From Euleptes europaea (lineage: Eukaryota > Chordata > Lepidosauria > Squamata > Sphaerodactylidae), in the NCBI RefSeq assembly GCF_029931775.1, contig NC_079322.1, forward strand, positions 24,626,542 through 24,690,541: 64,000 bases of DNA, given 5' to 3'. The position numbers and the translations under genes were made by a program. Position 1 is the stretch's first letter. The number at the start of each line of letters is the position of its first letter. Below the pieces are notes generated by a model. The model worked only from the letters and a program-made list of their open reading frames with translations, ran no database searches and was not told the DNA's origin. Of this stretch, positions 21,350-31,290 are shown piece by piece.

Positions 21350-21964
21350 AGTCTATCTGAATTTGTTACGACATACACTCTGTTGCTTTCACAACGTGTG
21401 CAGTTTAGCACATTGATCACTCAGCATGATGGACCAATTATAACTATCGTTTTCTTCATCAAAATTTATTGTTGCAAAACGTCTAATAAACTTTCAGACT
21501 GCAACCAAATTAACTATGGTCAGTATCGTGATGAATATCCTCTGTTGTGACTAATTTTCCTGTTCGTAATAGAACTACTGGATCTGACAATATAATACAG
21601 ACTGCACTGCAAATAGTTCTGACCTCAGAAGAGGGCATTTAACATTGATGTATTTATCTAAAATATGGTTTCCTGGATTAAATCTGCCATATTTAAATTG
21701 TTTAGTATGAATTATTCTGAATGAAGTGAAGAGGAATATTCTCATAAGTGATGCAAAGAAGAATATATTTTAGGCTGGAACGTCTGACTATTGCATATGG
21801 CTGATGTGGGAACAGGATACAAAGCTAAACAACTCCAGCTTTAAAGCCAATTCAAATTACAGATGCAGAAAAGGAAAACATTTATGTATGTGAAAATTGT
21901 TTCCAACTTTTCTCTCTTCCTTCCATTCTTAGCATGGCCCAGGGCATGGTTGGGGGTGCCATGA
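21350..21964. other. Unassigned AT-rich intergenic sequence
   Basis: Nothing supportable is seen. Confidence 0.4.
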
Positions 21965-21972
21965 TCCAGCAG

Positions 21973-22181
21973 TAGGGTTGCCAGGTCCCTTTTCGCAACC
22001 GGCGGGAGGTTTTTTGGGAGGAGCCTGAGGAGGGCGGGGTTTGAGGAGGGGAAGGACTTCAATGCCATAGAGTGCAATGGTCAAAGCGGCCATTTTCTCC
22101 AGGTGAACTGATCTCCATCGGCTGGAGATCAGTTATAATAGCAGGAGATCTCCAGCAATTACCTGGTAGTTGGCAACCCTA
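21973..22181. mobile_element. hAT-like non-autonomous element, 209 bp
   Basis: TAGGGTTGCCAGGTCCC to GTTGGCAACCCTA is flanked by a perfect 8-bp duplication, TCCAGCAG, at 21965-21972 and 22182-22189. It is the cleanest target-site evidence for this family in the window. Confidence 0.93.
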
Positions 22182-22189
22182 TCCAGCAG

Positions 22190-22644
22190 CCTCGCTGAGC
22201 TTAAATAGGCCTTGATCTGGTTGATACTTAGATAACAATATTTATTGTTACAGTCAAAGACCAGCACGTTTTTATGTAAAGACCAGCGCAAGGTTGATAC
22301 TTAGATGACAGACCTCCTGTGAACCCCATGGATATGGCCTTCGGTTCCATTGCGGCTGTGGAGGGCAGAGAATGGCCACTGTGGGGATGGGTAGGGAAAA
22401 TAGCAGCCATGTGTGCAGAACTGGTAAAACTGAAACTTTTCCAACCATCCATCCATCCTTTGCTCAGTCTTTTCCAAAACTTCACAGCAAAGTAGGTTTG
22501 GGAAAACCTGGAGAAAAGACCAACTATGGGAGTTACACAAATGCACTCCAATGTTGTGGGGAATCAGGAAAAGAACCCAGTTCCCAACAGCATTGAACCC
22601 AGGACAAGTAACCCGTGTGCAAAATGGCCTACATCACAGCCACT
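22190..22644. other. Unassigned intergenic sequence
   Basis: No gene is supported. A TATTTATTGTTACAGTCAAA segment at about 22239-22258 looks like a retroelement tail that I cannot name. Confidence 0.35.
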
Positions 22645-22652
22645 GTGTTGGG

Positions 22653-22858
22653 TATGGTTGCCAACCTCCAGGTACTAGCTGGAGATCTGCTATTACAACT
22701 GATCTGAAGCCGATTGAGATCAGTTCACCTGGAGAAAATGGCCGCTTTGGCAAGTGGACTCTACGGCATTGAAGCCCCTCCCCTCCTCAAACCCCACCCT
22801 CCTCAGGCTCCATCCCAAAAACCTCCCACTGGTGTCGAAGCCGGACCAGGCAACCCTA
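22653..22858. mobile_element. hAT-like non-autonomous element, 206 bp
   Basis: TATGGTTGCCAACCTCC to CAGGCAACCCTA is flanked by GTGTTGGG (22645-22652) and GTGTAGGG (22859-22866). It is inverted relative to the copies at 19280, 20612 and 21973. Confidence 0.85.
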
Positions 22859-22866
22859 GTGTAGGG

Positions 22867-23189
22867 AATATACTGCTGCACTTGAAGAACATATGAACTG
22901 TAAACCTATAGAGATTGTGGGAACACAGCCTCATGTAGCTTTGAATGCTCCCTCCTGCTTATCACAGGATATTTGATATTTTCATTCCAGAGGTCTAAAG
23001 TAGCTCTGGTTTCAATTACTTTACAATATGAATGTAAAACCTACATTGCCCAGATTGCTCATCACGCTAGAAATGCCTCTTCCTCCCTTTTCTTCCACAT
23101 GAGCAATGGTAAAATGTTTGAACAATGGGGCGAAGATAATTTAAGGATGCTGAGGCAGCCATCAAGTTGATTTAAGCACTCAGCAAGGT
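22867..23189. other. Unassigned intergenic sequence
   Basis: No feature is supportable. Confidence 0.35.
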
Positions 23190-23365
23190 CATTTATTATA
23201 ATTTTAACCTGCCCTTCCTCCAAGGAACTCAGGATGTCATACATGACTCCCTGCCTCCATTTTATCTAGGCTGATTTGCCCAAGGACACCCACTAAATTT
23301 TATGGCAACTGGGGGATTTGAGCTGGGAGTTCTAGTCCAACTACTATACCATGCCAGCTTTAATC
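23190..23365 (-). repeat. Old, decayed tRNA-derived SINE
   Basis: The order TTTAACCTGCCCTTCCTCC, TCCATTTTATCTAGGCTGA, GCCCAAGGACACCCACTAA, ATTTGAGCTGGGAG and CTATACCATGCCAGC follows the 3938-4137 family in reverse, but with many differences. Confidence 0.55.
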
Positions 23366-23961
23366 CTATGTATTATTATTTGAAAGGAGGTCCCATTAAA
23401 TAATTACTCCTGTGTAAATATGCATGGGATCAGGCGGCACAATTTTTAAAAACTTTTTTTTTTTAGTTCTAATCCAAGGAAGAAGCTGATGAGTAAATAA
23501 AGCCTTCAAGTAATGATTCTGGGTTTATAATCTTTAGACCAAATGCTTGTATAATCAGACCACTTTGTTAAACATAGAAAAGCTTCTATAAACAGAAACA
23601 CTTATGGACCTATTTCTTTCTCCAACTATTTTGACTCAGTCCGCCTTCTGCTTCAAATGATACGCCTTGGCAATCTGTTCTGGCATTTCTTAGGTCATTA
23701 GAAGTTTAGCAGGGTAATCCCACGTTCATAGATCTTAATTCACTTTCAGGGAATTGAAGAAACATCATAGCACTGAATTATGAGGATGACACTCCGGCAC
23801 GCTGCCCGGGTTAACTATCACGTTTCTGGCAAAGATGTGTAGATGCTCAAAGGATATAATTTACTGACCCCCCCCAACCTCTGCTAGGGAGAGTGCAAGC
23901 TTTGTAGACAAATGAGAAACCGAGCACATCTACAAAACTGGGACAGTTTGAGTGATTTATT
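23366..23961. other. Unassigned intergenic sequence
   Basis: No gene is seen; a C8 run lies near 23870. Confidence 0.4.
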
Positions 23962-23972
23962 AAGGGTAAGTT

Positions 23973-24509
23973 GTGTGTGTGTGTTAAGTGCTGTCAAGTT
24001 GCTTCCAACTCATGGCAACCCTATGAACCAAAGTCCTCCAAAATGTCCTATTTTTGACAGCCTTGCTCAGATCTTGCAAACTGAGGGCTGTGGCTTCCTT
24101 TATTGAGTCAATCCATCTTTTGTTGGATCTTCCTCTTTTCCTGCTGCCCTCAACTTTTCCTAGCATGACTGTCTTTTCCAGTGACTCTTATCTTCTCAAG
24201 AGCCCCGTGGCGCAGAGTGGTAAAGCTGCAGTACTGCAGTCCAAACTCTGCTCACGACCTGAGTTCAATCCCGACAGAAGTTGGTTTCAGGTAGCCGGCT
24301 CAAGGTTGACTTAGCCTTCCATCCTTCTGAGGTCGGTAAAATGAGTACCCAGCTTGCTGGGGGTAAAGGGAAGATGACTGGGGAAGGCACTGGCAAACCA
24401 CCCCATAAACAATGTCTGCCTAGAAAACGTCGGGATGTGACGTCACCCCATGGGTCAGGAATGACCCGGTGCTTGCAAAGGGGACCTTTACCTTTACCTT
24501 GTCTTCTCA
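23973..24509 (-). mobile_element. 5'-truncated RTE/BovB LINE 3' end, with nested SINE
   Basis: The minus strand at 23984-24166 encodes the very C-terminus of the BovB reverse transcriptase, MLGKVEGSRKRGRSNKRWID, then SLQDLSKAVKNRTFWR and TLVHRVAMS. The 3' UTR ends in a (CA)n tail (seen as GTGTGTGTGT at 23973-23984). Eleven-base target duplications, AAGGGTAAGTT, flank the whole at 23962-23972 and 24510-24520. A Sauria-type SINE sits at its truncated 5' side. Confidence 0.9.
24200..24501 (+). repeat. Sauria-type SINE nested in the BovB fragment
   Basis: This full-length copy has the tRNA-like head GAGCCCCGTGGCGCAGAGTG, the B box GAGTTCAATCCCG, the BovB-like part GGCACTGGCAAACCACCC and GTCGGGATGTGACGTCACC, and the tail ACCTTTACCTTTACCTT. 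The 9-bp duplication TCTTCTCAA is at 24191-24199 and 24502-24510. Confidence 0.93.
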
Positions 24510-24520
24510 AAGGGTAAGTT

Positions 24521-24911
24521 ATACATGATAAAAAGTGACCAATGGAAAGGGGGGTTAAAATGTAGAGGAAGTGAGAAATGTGCCATCTGCAGAAAAGATC
24601 CCCAACAGCATCAGCAGGACCTTAATTCCCCTTTTAAATACATTTTCCCCTCAGCAAGGAAGTACAATGGAGGGAAATCCTGCACTCAGGACTGTGGTAT
24701 TAACAGTCCCAAGATGTTGTGGCGCTATGCCCCTGGACAGTGGCAACATAAGAGCCTGTCAGGTACATGGAGCGGGATGATCATGCCAGGCTACCAGCTG
24801 AGAATGAGAGATTGTCTTGAAAAGCTGGTTTTTTTCTCTCTTTCTAACATGTGACTTTATCTTCCTTGTGTTATTTCTGCCACGCGTCGCTGTTACTAGT
24901 GCGGGTGATGG
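24521..24911. other. Unassigned intergenic sequence
   Basis: No gene is seen. The open frame at 24525-24854 has no motif and no neighbouring splice or promoter evidence. Confidence 0.4.
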
Positions 24912-25140
24912 GAACATAAGAAAAGCCCTGCTGGATCAGACCAAGGCCCATCAAGTCCAGCAGTCGGTTCACACAGTGGCCATCCAGGTGCCTCTAGGAA
25001 GCCCACAAAAAAGACAACTGCAGCAGCATTGTCCTGCCTGTGTTTCACAGCACCTTATATAATAGGCTTGCTCCTGTGATCCTGGAGAAAATAGGTATGC
25101 ATCATGACTAGTATCCATTTTGACTAGTCCTCTCCTCCAT
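24912..25140 (-). mobile_element. L2/CR1-type LINE 3' end
   Basis: It is close to the copy at 8047-8261, with CCTGCTGGATCAGACCAAGG, CAGTCGGTTCACACAGTGGC, CCAGGTGCCTCTAGGAAGCC and ATGACTAGTATCCAT in the same order. Confidence 0.7.
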
Positions 25141-25144
25141 GAAC

Positions 25145-25730
25145 AGTAGAAAAGGGCAAGAGTCCAGTAGCACCTTAAAGACTAACAAAAATATTTTCTG
25201 GCAGGGCATGAACTTTCGTGAGCCACAGCTCACTTCTTCAGATACAGCTAGAATGTGAATCCATCGGTCTTTAAGTAGAGGAGAGTGAATTCAGACAAGC
25301 ATTAGTATGTAAATGTTAACAGTATGTACATGTGAATAGCAGGCGTGATGGGATTAGGTGTGGTCTGCAGAAGAGTCTGTGATGTCCAGGGGAGAAATGG
25401 GTGTGGAGAAATCAGCCTTGGTCATGAGCCATGAACGCAAGGTCTTTATTCAGCCCAGGTAAATGCATTGAGTTTAGTTTGAACATCAACTGTAATTCAG
25501 CAGTTTCTCTTTCCAGTCTCTCTTTGAAATTCCTCTGTAAGAGAACTGCTCCTCTTAAATCTGCAACAGGATGTCCTGGAAGGCTGAAATGTTCTCCCAC
25601 AGGTTTTTGAATATTGTGGTTTCTGATGTCAGACTTATGTCCATTTAATCTTTGTCTAAGAGACTGACCTGTTTGTCCGATGTAGATTGTGGAAGGGCAT
25701 TGCTGGCAACGTGATGGCATCAATCACATC
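25145..25730 (-). mobile_element. Penelope-like element, GIY-YIG endonuclease end
   Basis: The minus strand has an open piece at 25412-25723 with a Cys pair (SRCQQCPS) and then the GIY-YIG signature TIYIGQTGQSLRQRL, followed by VGEHFSLPGHPVADL and LERETAELQLMFKL. This order (Cys motif, YIGxTGxSL..R, H, PVGEHF..GH) is typical of Penelope-like elements. The left end (25150-25260) carries the terminal sequence GAGTCCAGTAGCACCTTAAA, also found in the fold-back insertion at 26583. It is a truncated, decayed copy lacking the reverse transcriptase. Confidence 0.8.
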
Positions 25731-25859
25731 AATCACACTGTGAATTATCTCCTTCGGAAGGACCCACAGAAATATGCAATATATGTGTCCTTCGCCTTTA
25801 AGGCACCGTTGCCGTTGGGCTCTCCCCCTCCCCCCCTTTTTAAAAAAAAATTCTTTCAA

Positions 25860-26520
25860 CCGCACCTCAGACAAACCCACGGCACCCTCCCTGTCCCTTC
25901 TGCGCCTGCGCCGCCCTGCCCGTGGCTCCTCCCGCGGCCAAGGAGTGACGCATGCGCGCTGCGGCGCGCGTCGGGGGAAGGCTCCTCCGCGGCTGGAGCG
26001 TCGGGATCGCGGGGCGGCCGGCTGCTGAGCCAAGCGGCGCCGTGACAGACAGACCGACCGACAGCTGCTTTCCCCTGCCCCGAGGCCCGTTTGCGACTCC
26101 GGCGCGAGGTGAGGGCGTGAGCGCGGCCGTTAACGGCTGAAGGGTGAGGACTCCCTCCCCCCCCCCACTTCTCCCTTTCCGGTTGGTCAGTTGGGGTTGG
26201 CTGCGAGGAGAAACCGACGGCGAGCGTGGCGGCGGCGGCGGCTTCATCCCTGCCCTCGGTCGCTGCCCCGCCCTACCCGGCGGCTTCTGGCTTGGGGCGG
26301 CGGGGCCGAGGTGGCCTCCCGTGAGGGGGCTGAGAGCCTCGGGCGTTCCGCGGGGCGAGGACGGGCGGAGGCTCCTGCCTGAGGACGACGCACCTCCGGG
26401 GGGGGGCGGGCGGGCGGCGGCTTTGCTTCCCTGCGGCTCCTAGATGGGGAGCGGGTCGCTGGCGCCCCCCCCCCCCTCCCCGGCACGCAGACAGAGGGCA
26501 GGGCCGCCGCACAGGACGCT
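25860..26520 (+). promoter_or_regulatory. LRRFIP2: CpG-island promoter and probable non-coding exon 1 of LRRFIP2
   Basis: The GC and CpG content rises sharply here compared with the AT-rich surroundings, the usual look of a vertebrate housekeeping promoter. Two NRF1-like sites are visible, TGCGCCTGCGCC at 25901-25912 and a core GCATGCGC at 25950-25957. A good splice donor, GCGCGAG followed by GTGAGG, lies at 26108/26109, so a non-coding exon 1 probably ends at 26108 and joins the exon that begins at 36402. The transcription start is not visible and is inferred to be around 25.95-26.05 kb. Short open frames across the island are by-products of GC-rich sequence. The link to LRRFIP2 is inferred from position (10.3 kb upstream of the start-codon exon, same direction) and from the splice donor. 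Confidence 0.7.
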
Positions 26521-26582
26521 CATGATTGGTCCGACCAGGCGTGTTTTGGGACCAGGAGGACTTCTGTGGCCTAGAGAGATCG

Positions 26583-27049
26583 TTCACAGTGGGTCGCCGT
26601 GTTAGCCTGTCTGCAGTAGTAGAAAAGGGCAAGAGTCCAGTAGCACCTTCAACACTAACAAAAATATTTTCTGGCAGGGTAGGAGCTTTCAAAGTAGAAA
26701 AGAGCAAGAGTCCAGTAGCACCTTCAAGTAAAGTAGGAAAGAGTCCAGCAAGAGTCCAGTAGCACCTTAAAGACTCACAACAATATTTTCTGGCAGGGTG
26801 TGAGTTTTCAAAGTAGAAAAGAGCAAGAGTCCAGTAGCACCTTCAAGTAAAGTAGGAAAGAGTCCAGCAAGAGTCCAGTAGCACCTTAAAGACTCACAAA
26901 AATATTTTCTGGCAGGGTGTGAGCTTTCGTGAGCCACAGCTCGCTTCTTCACTTCTGAAGAAGCGAGCTGTGGCTCACGAAAGCTCATACCCTGCCAGAA
27001 AATATTTTTGTGAGTTTTTAAGGTGCTACTGGACTCTTGCTCTTTTCTG
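26583..27049. mobile_element. Penelope-derived fold-back composite with 12-bp target duplication
   Basis: The 467-bp unit is flanked by identical CTAGAGAGATCG at 26571-26582 and 27050-27061. Inside, a 119-bp unit is repeated in tandem (26691-26809 and 26810-26928). The last unit runs into a palindrome centred at about 26953 (GAAGAAGCGAGCTGTGGCTC on the right arm), so the right third is an inverted copy of the unit. All parts derive from the terminal sequence of the neighbouring Penelope-like elements (GAGTCCAGTAGCACCTT). It lies in intron 1 less than 500 bp after the probable exon 1. Confidence 0.85.
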
Positions 27050-27061
27050 CTAGAGAGATCG

Positions 27062-27535
27062 GGCATCATCATCCCTCCCTCTCCCTGGTAGTTTTCGTGG
27101 AAGCTGGTCTAGGACTTCAGCCGCCCCTGGTAAGTAGGGGCAAGGGAGGAGCTCCCACTGGCGCTGTGATGGAAGTGGAAACTATTTCCAGGCGTCTGCT
27201 GAAGATCGCTCTAATGTTAGGGTGGCCTGTTCCAGATGGGGGGGGCGGAGCCCTGTTATCTCTAGTGCTACCATCGTAAACATGCTTGCTTGGGAATGAG
27301 CCCTATTGGAGCCAGTGGCGGTAAGGTAAGTGTTTGCTTATGCAGAGCTTTGCAGGGCTCCCAAAGCAGAAATGAGAAGTCAACGAAAAATGAGAGGTCT
27401 CTCGCCTCCAAAGATGTTTGCAAGGTGTGCAGAGACCTAAAGCAGTCTGCGGTTGTGTCAAGAGGGTTTACATGTGGAAGAACTCCGAGGAGTAGCTGCA
27501 TAGCAGGAAAAGCCAAAACTGATTTTTTCCTCCTC
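27062..27535. other. Intron 1, CpG-shore sequence without named features
   Basis: This moderately GC-rich sequence follows the CpG island. Short open frames exist, but no conserved coding sequence or repeat family can be named. Confidence 0.4.
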
Positions 27536-27812
27536 TTTCAAGAAGAAAAAGAGTTGGTTTTTATATGCCCGCTTTCTCTGCCACTTAAGGGAGACTCAAA
27601 CCGGCTTACAATCACCTTCCCTTCCCCACAACAGACACCCTGTGAGGTAGGTGGGGCTGAGGGAATGTGACTAGGCCAAGGTCACCCACCTGGCTTCTCG
27701 TGTAGGAGTCAGGAAACAAATCCAGTTCACCAGATTAGCCTCCACCGCTCATGTGGAGGAGTGGGGAATCAAACCCGGTTCTCCAGATCAGAGTCCACCG
27801 CTCCAGCTCTTG
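27536..27812 (-). repeat. tRNA-derived SINE, (AAG)n family
   Basis: It is the reverse-complement copy of the 11258-11572 family: AAGAAGAAAAAGAGTTGG, CACTTAAGGGAGACTCAAAC, CACCCTGTGAGGTAGG and, near the head, CCGGTTCTCCAGATCAGAG. The last bases of the head are missing. Confidence 0.85.
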
Positions 27813-29930
27813 CAGACTTAATTTTGCTTGCTCAGAAATGAGTCGCATTAATTTTGATGATAACTTTAATAGATGTTATCTCAGAACTGGAGCTGAAGAG
27901 TAACAGAAGTCCTTCAGGGTCTGGACTTGTCAACATGGCTTAATGTGTGTTATCTCTTTAAGCATTTCTTTAAAATCATGTGCATGTGAAGGAGTGTGGT
28001 TAAGATCACTTAGTGCAGATATCATCAAACAGTCTTTAACCCCAGTTCACACTCACAGTCAGTTTGGGAAAAGTTGGTAAGATTTTCCCATCCTTTCAAT
28101 ACATTCTACTGTTGCGTTTGTTTGTAATTTTGTTATAACTGTAATGGTCATTAAAAATGTACAGTAAATAATGTGCACATGTCTCTTATACAAGCAAAAA
28201 TCTCAGTACATGCTAATAGGTGAAATGGGTAGTATTTAGGGCAGTTATTTCAGATTACTGAGGTTGGAGTACACGACTGCTGTGTTTGGTTTAACAGTAG
28301 CCTGAAATGCTCTGAGAAAGGAAGGGTTAGGAAAGGGCACCTGCTCTCCTGTTTTGTGTATGCATGAATGTGCCTCATTTGCTGCCCCTAATTTTGAATG
28401 CTTATTTGGGGAATAGCCCAGGTCTGTTGCATAGGAGCCTAACACTGAAGAGGGGGCAGAGTGGATTTTCATCAGTGTGTATACAGTTTGCTCTGTGTCG
28501 GTAAATACTATGTTTAGTCAGAATGATCAAGAGAGAGGACAAGAGCCCATTCATATCTTCTCTAGAAGCTTGGAAATTTCTTTCCACTTCAGACAAGGCC
28601 TATGGAAGGCTTCCCTTGTTCCCAGTACTGGGAATGAGAATTGGTATTTTAATACTGGGTCAATAAAGTAAGAATGGGTGGAAGGCCAGTTTAGTGGTAG
28701 TATGCTTTTGGGAAGCATATGGGGAAGTACCATAGGGGTCAAGAAGGTGTGTTCCAACCTTGAATTTTGCATAACTGAGAAGCTGCGGTGCTCAGTAATG
28801 TTTTCAAGTGTTGGGGTAGTACTTGCTGTCCTTTATACATTAGGAAGCAAAAAAATAATAATTGAACTTTAGCCTGAACTTCATCATTATTAATGGCACT
28901 CTGATCCTAAACACATTTACACAAAAGTAAGTTCACTGATTTTAGTGGAGCTTGCATCCAACTCTATGTTTGAGTCATAGTATAGTGTTCTGTGCTTGGA
29001 ACTGCAGTAGTAATTTTAAATGCAACAAATTAGACCAAAGTAGTTATTCCACCTTAAAATTGTTCTCATGAAGCCTCTATTTCTGTATCCTGTACTTTTT
29101 CTCTTGTAGTATTTCTGTGCTGCAGGGAAGGAGGAAGGGTGACTTTTCCCTTGAGACAGTGAAGGGTGTAGGAGCTAGAAGGAAAATAATCTTAAATTGT
29201 AGCTATCCAGTTAGATTGTTATGTTCTTATGAAAACTTTATTTAGTGATTATTATAGTTGCTTGTTTATCACATGCATACTGGCTGAAGCCTGGTGGAAT
29301 ACAGTGGATGTGGCCATCCGCTAAAAAGAGTGATAATCTAAACATGCTTCTTTCACACATGGCTAGTACACACTGCATCCCCAGTGTGGCACCTGCCCCA
29401 TGTTCCGGGAGTTTGGGCCAGGCCATAGCCTGGTAGGGCTTGTGGTTAGCAGATGGTTCACACCTTGAAACAGCCACTGCTGGAAGGACTGAAGATGGAT
29501 AAGCTGCTTGCTTTCCTGAGCTATGGGCCTCATGCCAGGGATGGAAGTAAAGGGCCAGTCCGCTCCAACAACCCACTCACCCACCAACAACATCACTTTG
29601 CTTAGAGTTATATATTGAATGTGTGTGTTTGGAGTGGTAATTGCCAACATAGCTCTTCACTAGCCATGGCGCAAGGACTACTGGTTTCACAGATTGATGA
29701 TAGGGCTGGTAGTTTACTTTTGGGATATAGATCAGACTTCCAGTATTTCAGTTGTTATCTAGATCATCACTGACTAAATGTTTAGTCAAATGTTTAGAGG
29801 AATACATATCATTAAAACTTTAATTGGACCAGTGGTGGGCAAACATTGGCCATGGCAGTATTTTAAAATATAAACGTCATATAAACATCGTGGCATACAA
29901 GAATCCAAACTAGGTATGTTTCAAGATATG
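27813..29930. other. Intron 1, unassigned 2.1 kb
   Basis: AT-rich intronic sequence. I see no exon, no RNA gene and no repeat I can name. Short overlapping open frames on both strands at 28245-28870 and 29238-29650 lack motifs. Confidence 0.45.
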
Positions 29931-31290
29931 TTTCAGAGGGTAGCTGTCTTGGTCTGCAGTAAAACAATTAGATTCAAGTCCAGTAGCACCTTAAAGACCA
30001 CCAAGAGTTTCAGGGTATAAGTTTTTGAGAGTCAAAGTTCCCTTCATCAGACACAGTAGAAATGGAGATCTCTCAGTCCTTTAATTCTAGTCAGAAGATT
30101 GTGGGGGGTGTTGTTGTTGTAAAGAACCCTGGTAAAGGATGCAGAGGTACCATGCATATTGTAGTCAGCTTGATTAGAGCAGAGGGGAAATGCTAGGTGG
30201 AAGAAAATTAGTGTCCGTAGTGAGATAAGACATTGATTTTGGAGGACATTGATTCATAGGGTTGCCATGAGTCGGAAGCGACTTGACGACTCCTGACACA
30301 CACACAGTGAGATAAGAACCCTATATCCCTATTCAGCCCTTGGGGGATGTCCATTGTTATGAACTTGTGAATTAACTCAAGTTCAGCAGTCTTGCCGTTT
30401 TACCTTGAAATGTATGTGTTTGAGGACTGCCACTCTTAGGTCAGCAATGTAATGACCTGGAAGGTTAAAATGTTCTCCCACTGGTTTTAGAATATTGTGG
30501 CTTTTAATGTTGGATTTATGTCCAGTTATTCCTTTGCATAGGGACTGATCTGTTTGTCCAATGTAGGGTGTTGCTGACATTTGGTGGCATATTTAACGTT
30601 GGATGATAAACAAGTGAATCAACTTGGGATAGTATGGCAGGTGTTGTTAGGTCCTGTTGTGCCCCTGATTATGGGGGCACAGTTGGCATCTTGGTTTGTT
30701 GCAGACCCTGGTCCTAAGAGCCCATGTCTTGAACGGTGTTGTGGGTGAGAAGTTGTTTAAGGCGAGGAGGTTGTCTGTGGGCAAGAAATGTTTTGTCTCC
30801 TAATTCCTGTGTGAGAGAGGAGTATCGTTGTTCAGCATAGGTTGTAGGTTGTTAGTTCTGCATTGAGCTGGTTTGAGCTGAGAACTGTATGTGACCACCA
30901 GTGGTGTTCCATTGTTTCATTTGGGCCTATCTCGTAGCAGGTTATCCCCTGGTATCACTCTGGCTTTGTTGCTCTGTTTCCTTACTGCATCAGGTGGGTA
31001 TTGTAATTCCAGAATGCCTGTTGTAGATCCTTCAGGTGAGAATCTCTGCCTGAAGGATCAGAACAGATGCGGCTGTAGTGTTTCTTCCCCATGTGTTTCT
31101 TTCCCATGTGTCCAAATGATGAAAATGCCATCAATATACCTCAGGTACATGAGGGTGTTAATGGATGGGAGCTGAGGAAGCACTGCTCTGTGTTAACCAT
31201 AAAACTGTTGGCATATTGTGGTGTCATGTAGGTGCCCATGGTTGTGCCATTGATCTGAAGGTATGTTGTTAATGTTCAGACCTTCATACA
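29931..31290 (-). mobile_element. Decayed Penelope-like element, reverse transcriptase plus GIY-YIG
   Basis: On the minus strand, from right to left, there is a reverse transcriptase stretch with GTTMGTYMTP and QYANSFMV near 31240-31200. The palm-region text YLRYIDGIFIIWTHGKE lies near 31145-31095. Near 30580-30400 is a GIY-YIG part (YIGQTDQSL, PVGEHFNLPGH). The terminal sequence GTCCAGTAGCACCTTAAAG is at 29970-29995. This domain order defines Penelope-like elements. The copy is clearly broken. It holds a BovB tail insertion at 30231-30305. Confidence 0.8.
30231..30305 (+). mobile_element. BovB LINE tail inserted in the Penelope-like element
   Basis: A 75-bp, extremely 5'-truncated BovB 3' end, TTGGAGGACATTGATTCATA then GGGTTGCCATGAGTCGG and a (CA)n tail, lies between perfect 12-bp duplications AGTGAGATAAGA at 30219-30230 and 30306-30317. 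Confidence 0.88.

Noticed and set aside
23984-24166. 60-codon minus-strand frame as a host gene
   Set aside because: It is the C-terminal end of the BovB reverse transcriptase with a LINE 3' tail and target duplication.
25412-25723. 103-codon GIY-YIG frame as a host nuclease gene
   Set aside because: The context (terminal repeat sequence, a sister copy at 30383-30580 and RT pieces) identifies a Penelope-like element.
25656-26707. Open frames across the CpG island as coding exons
   Set aside because: Low-complexity Arg/Pro/Ala sequences on both strands; the region fits a promoter and non-coding exon 1, and the known N-terminus starts at 36461.
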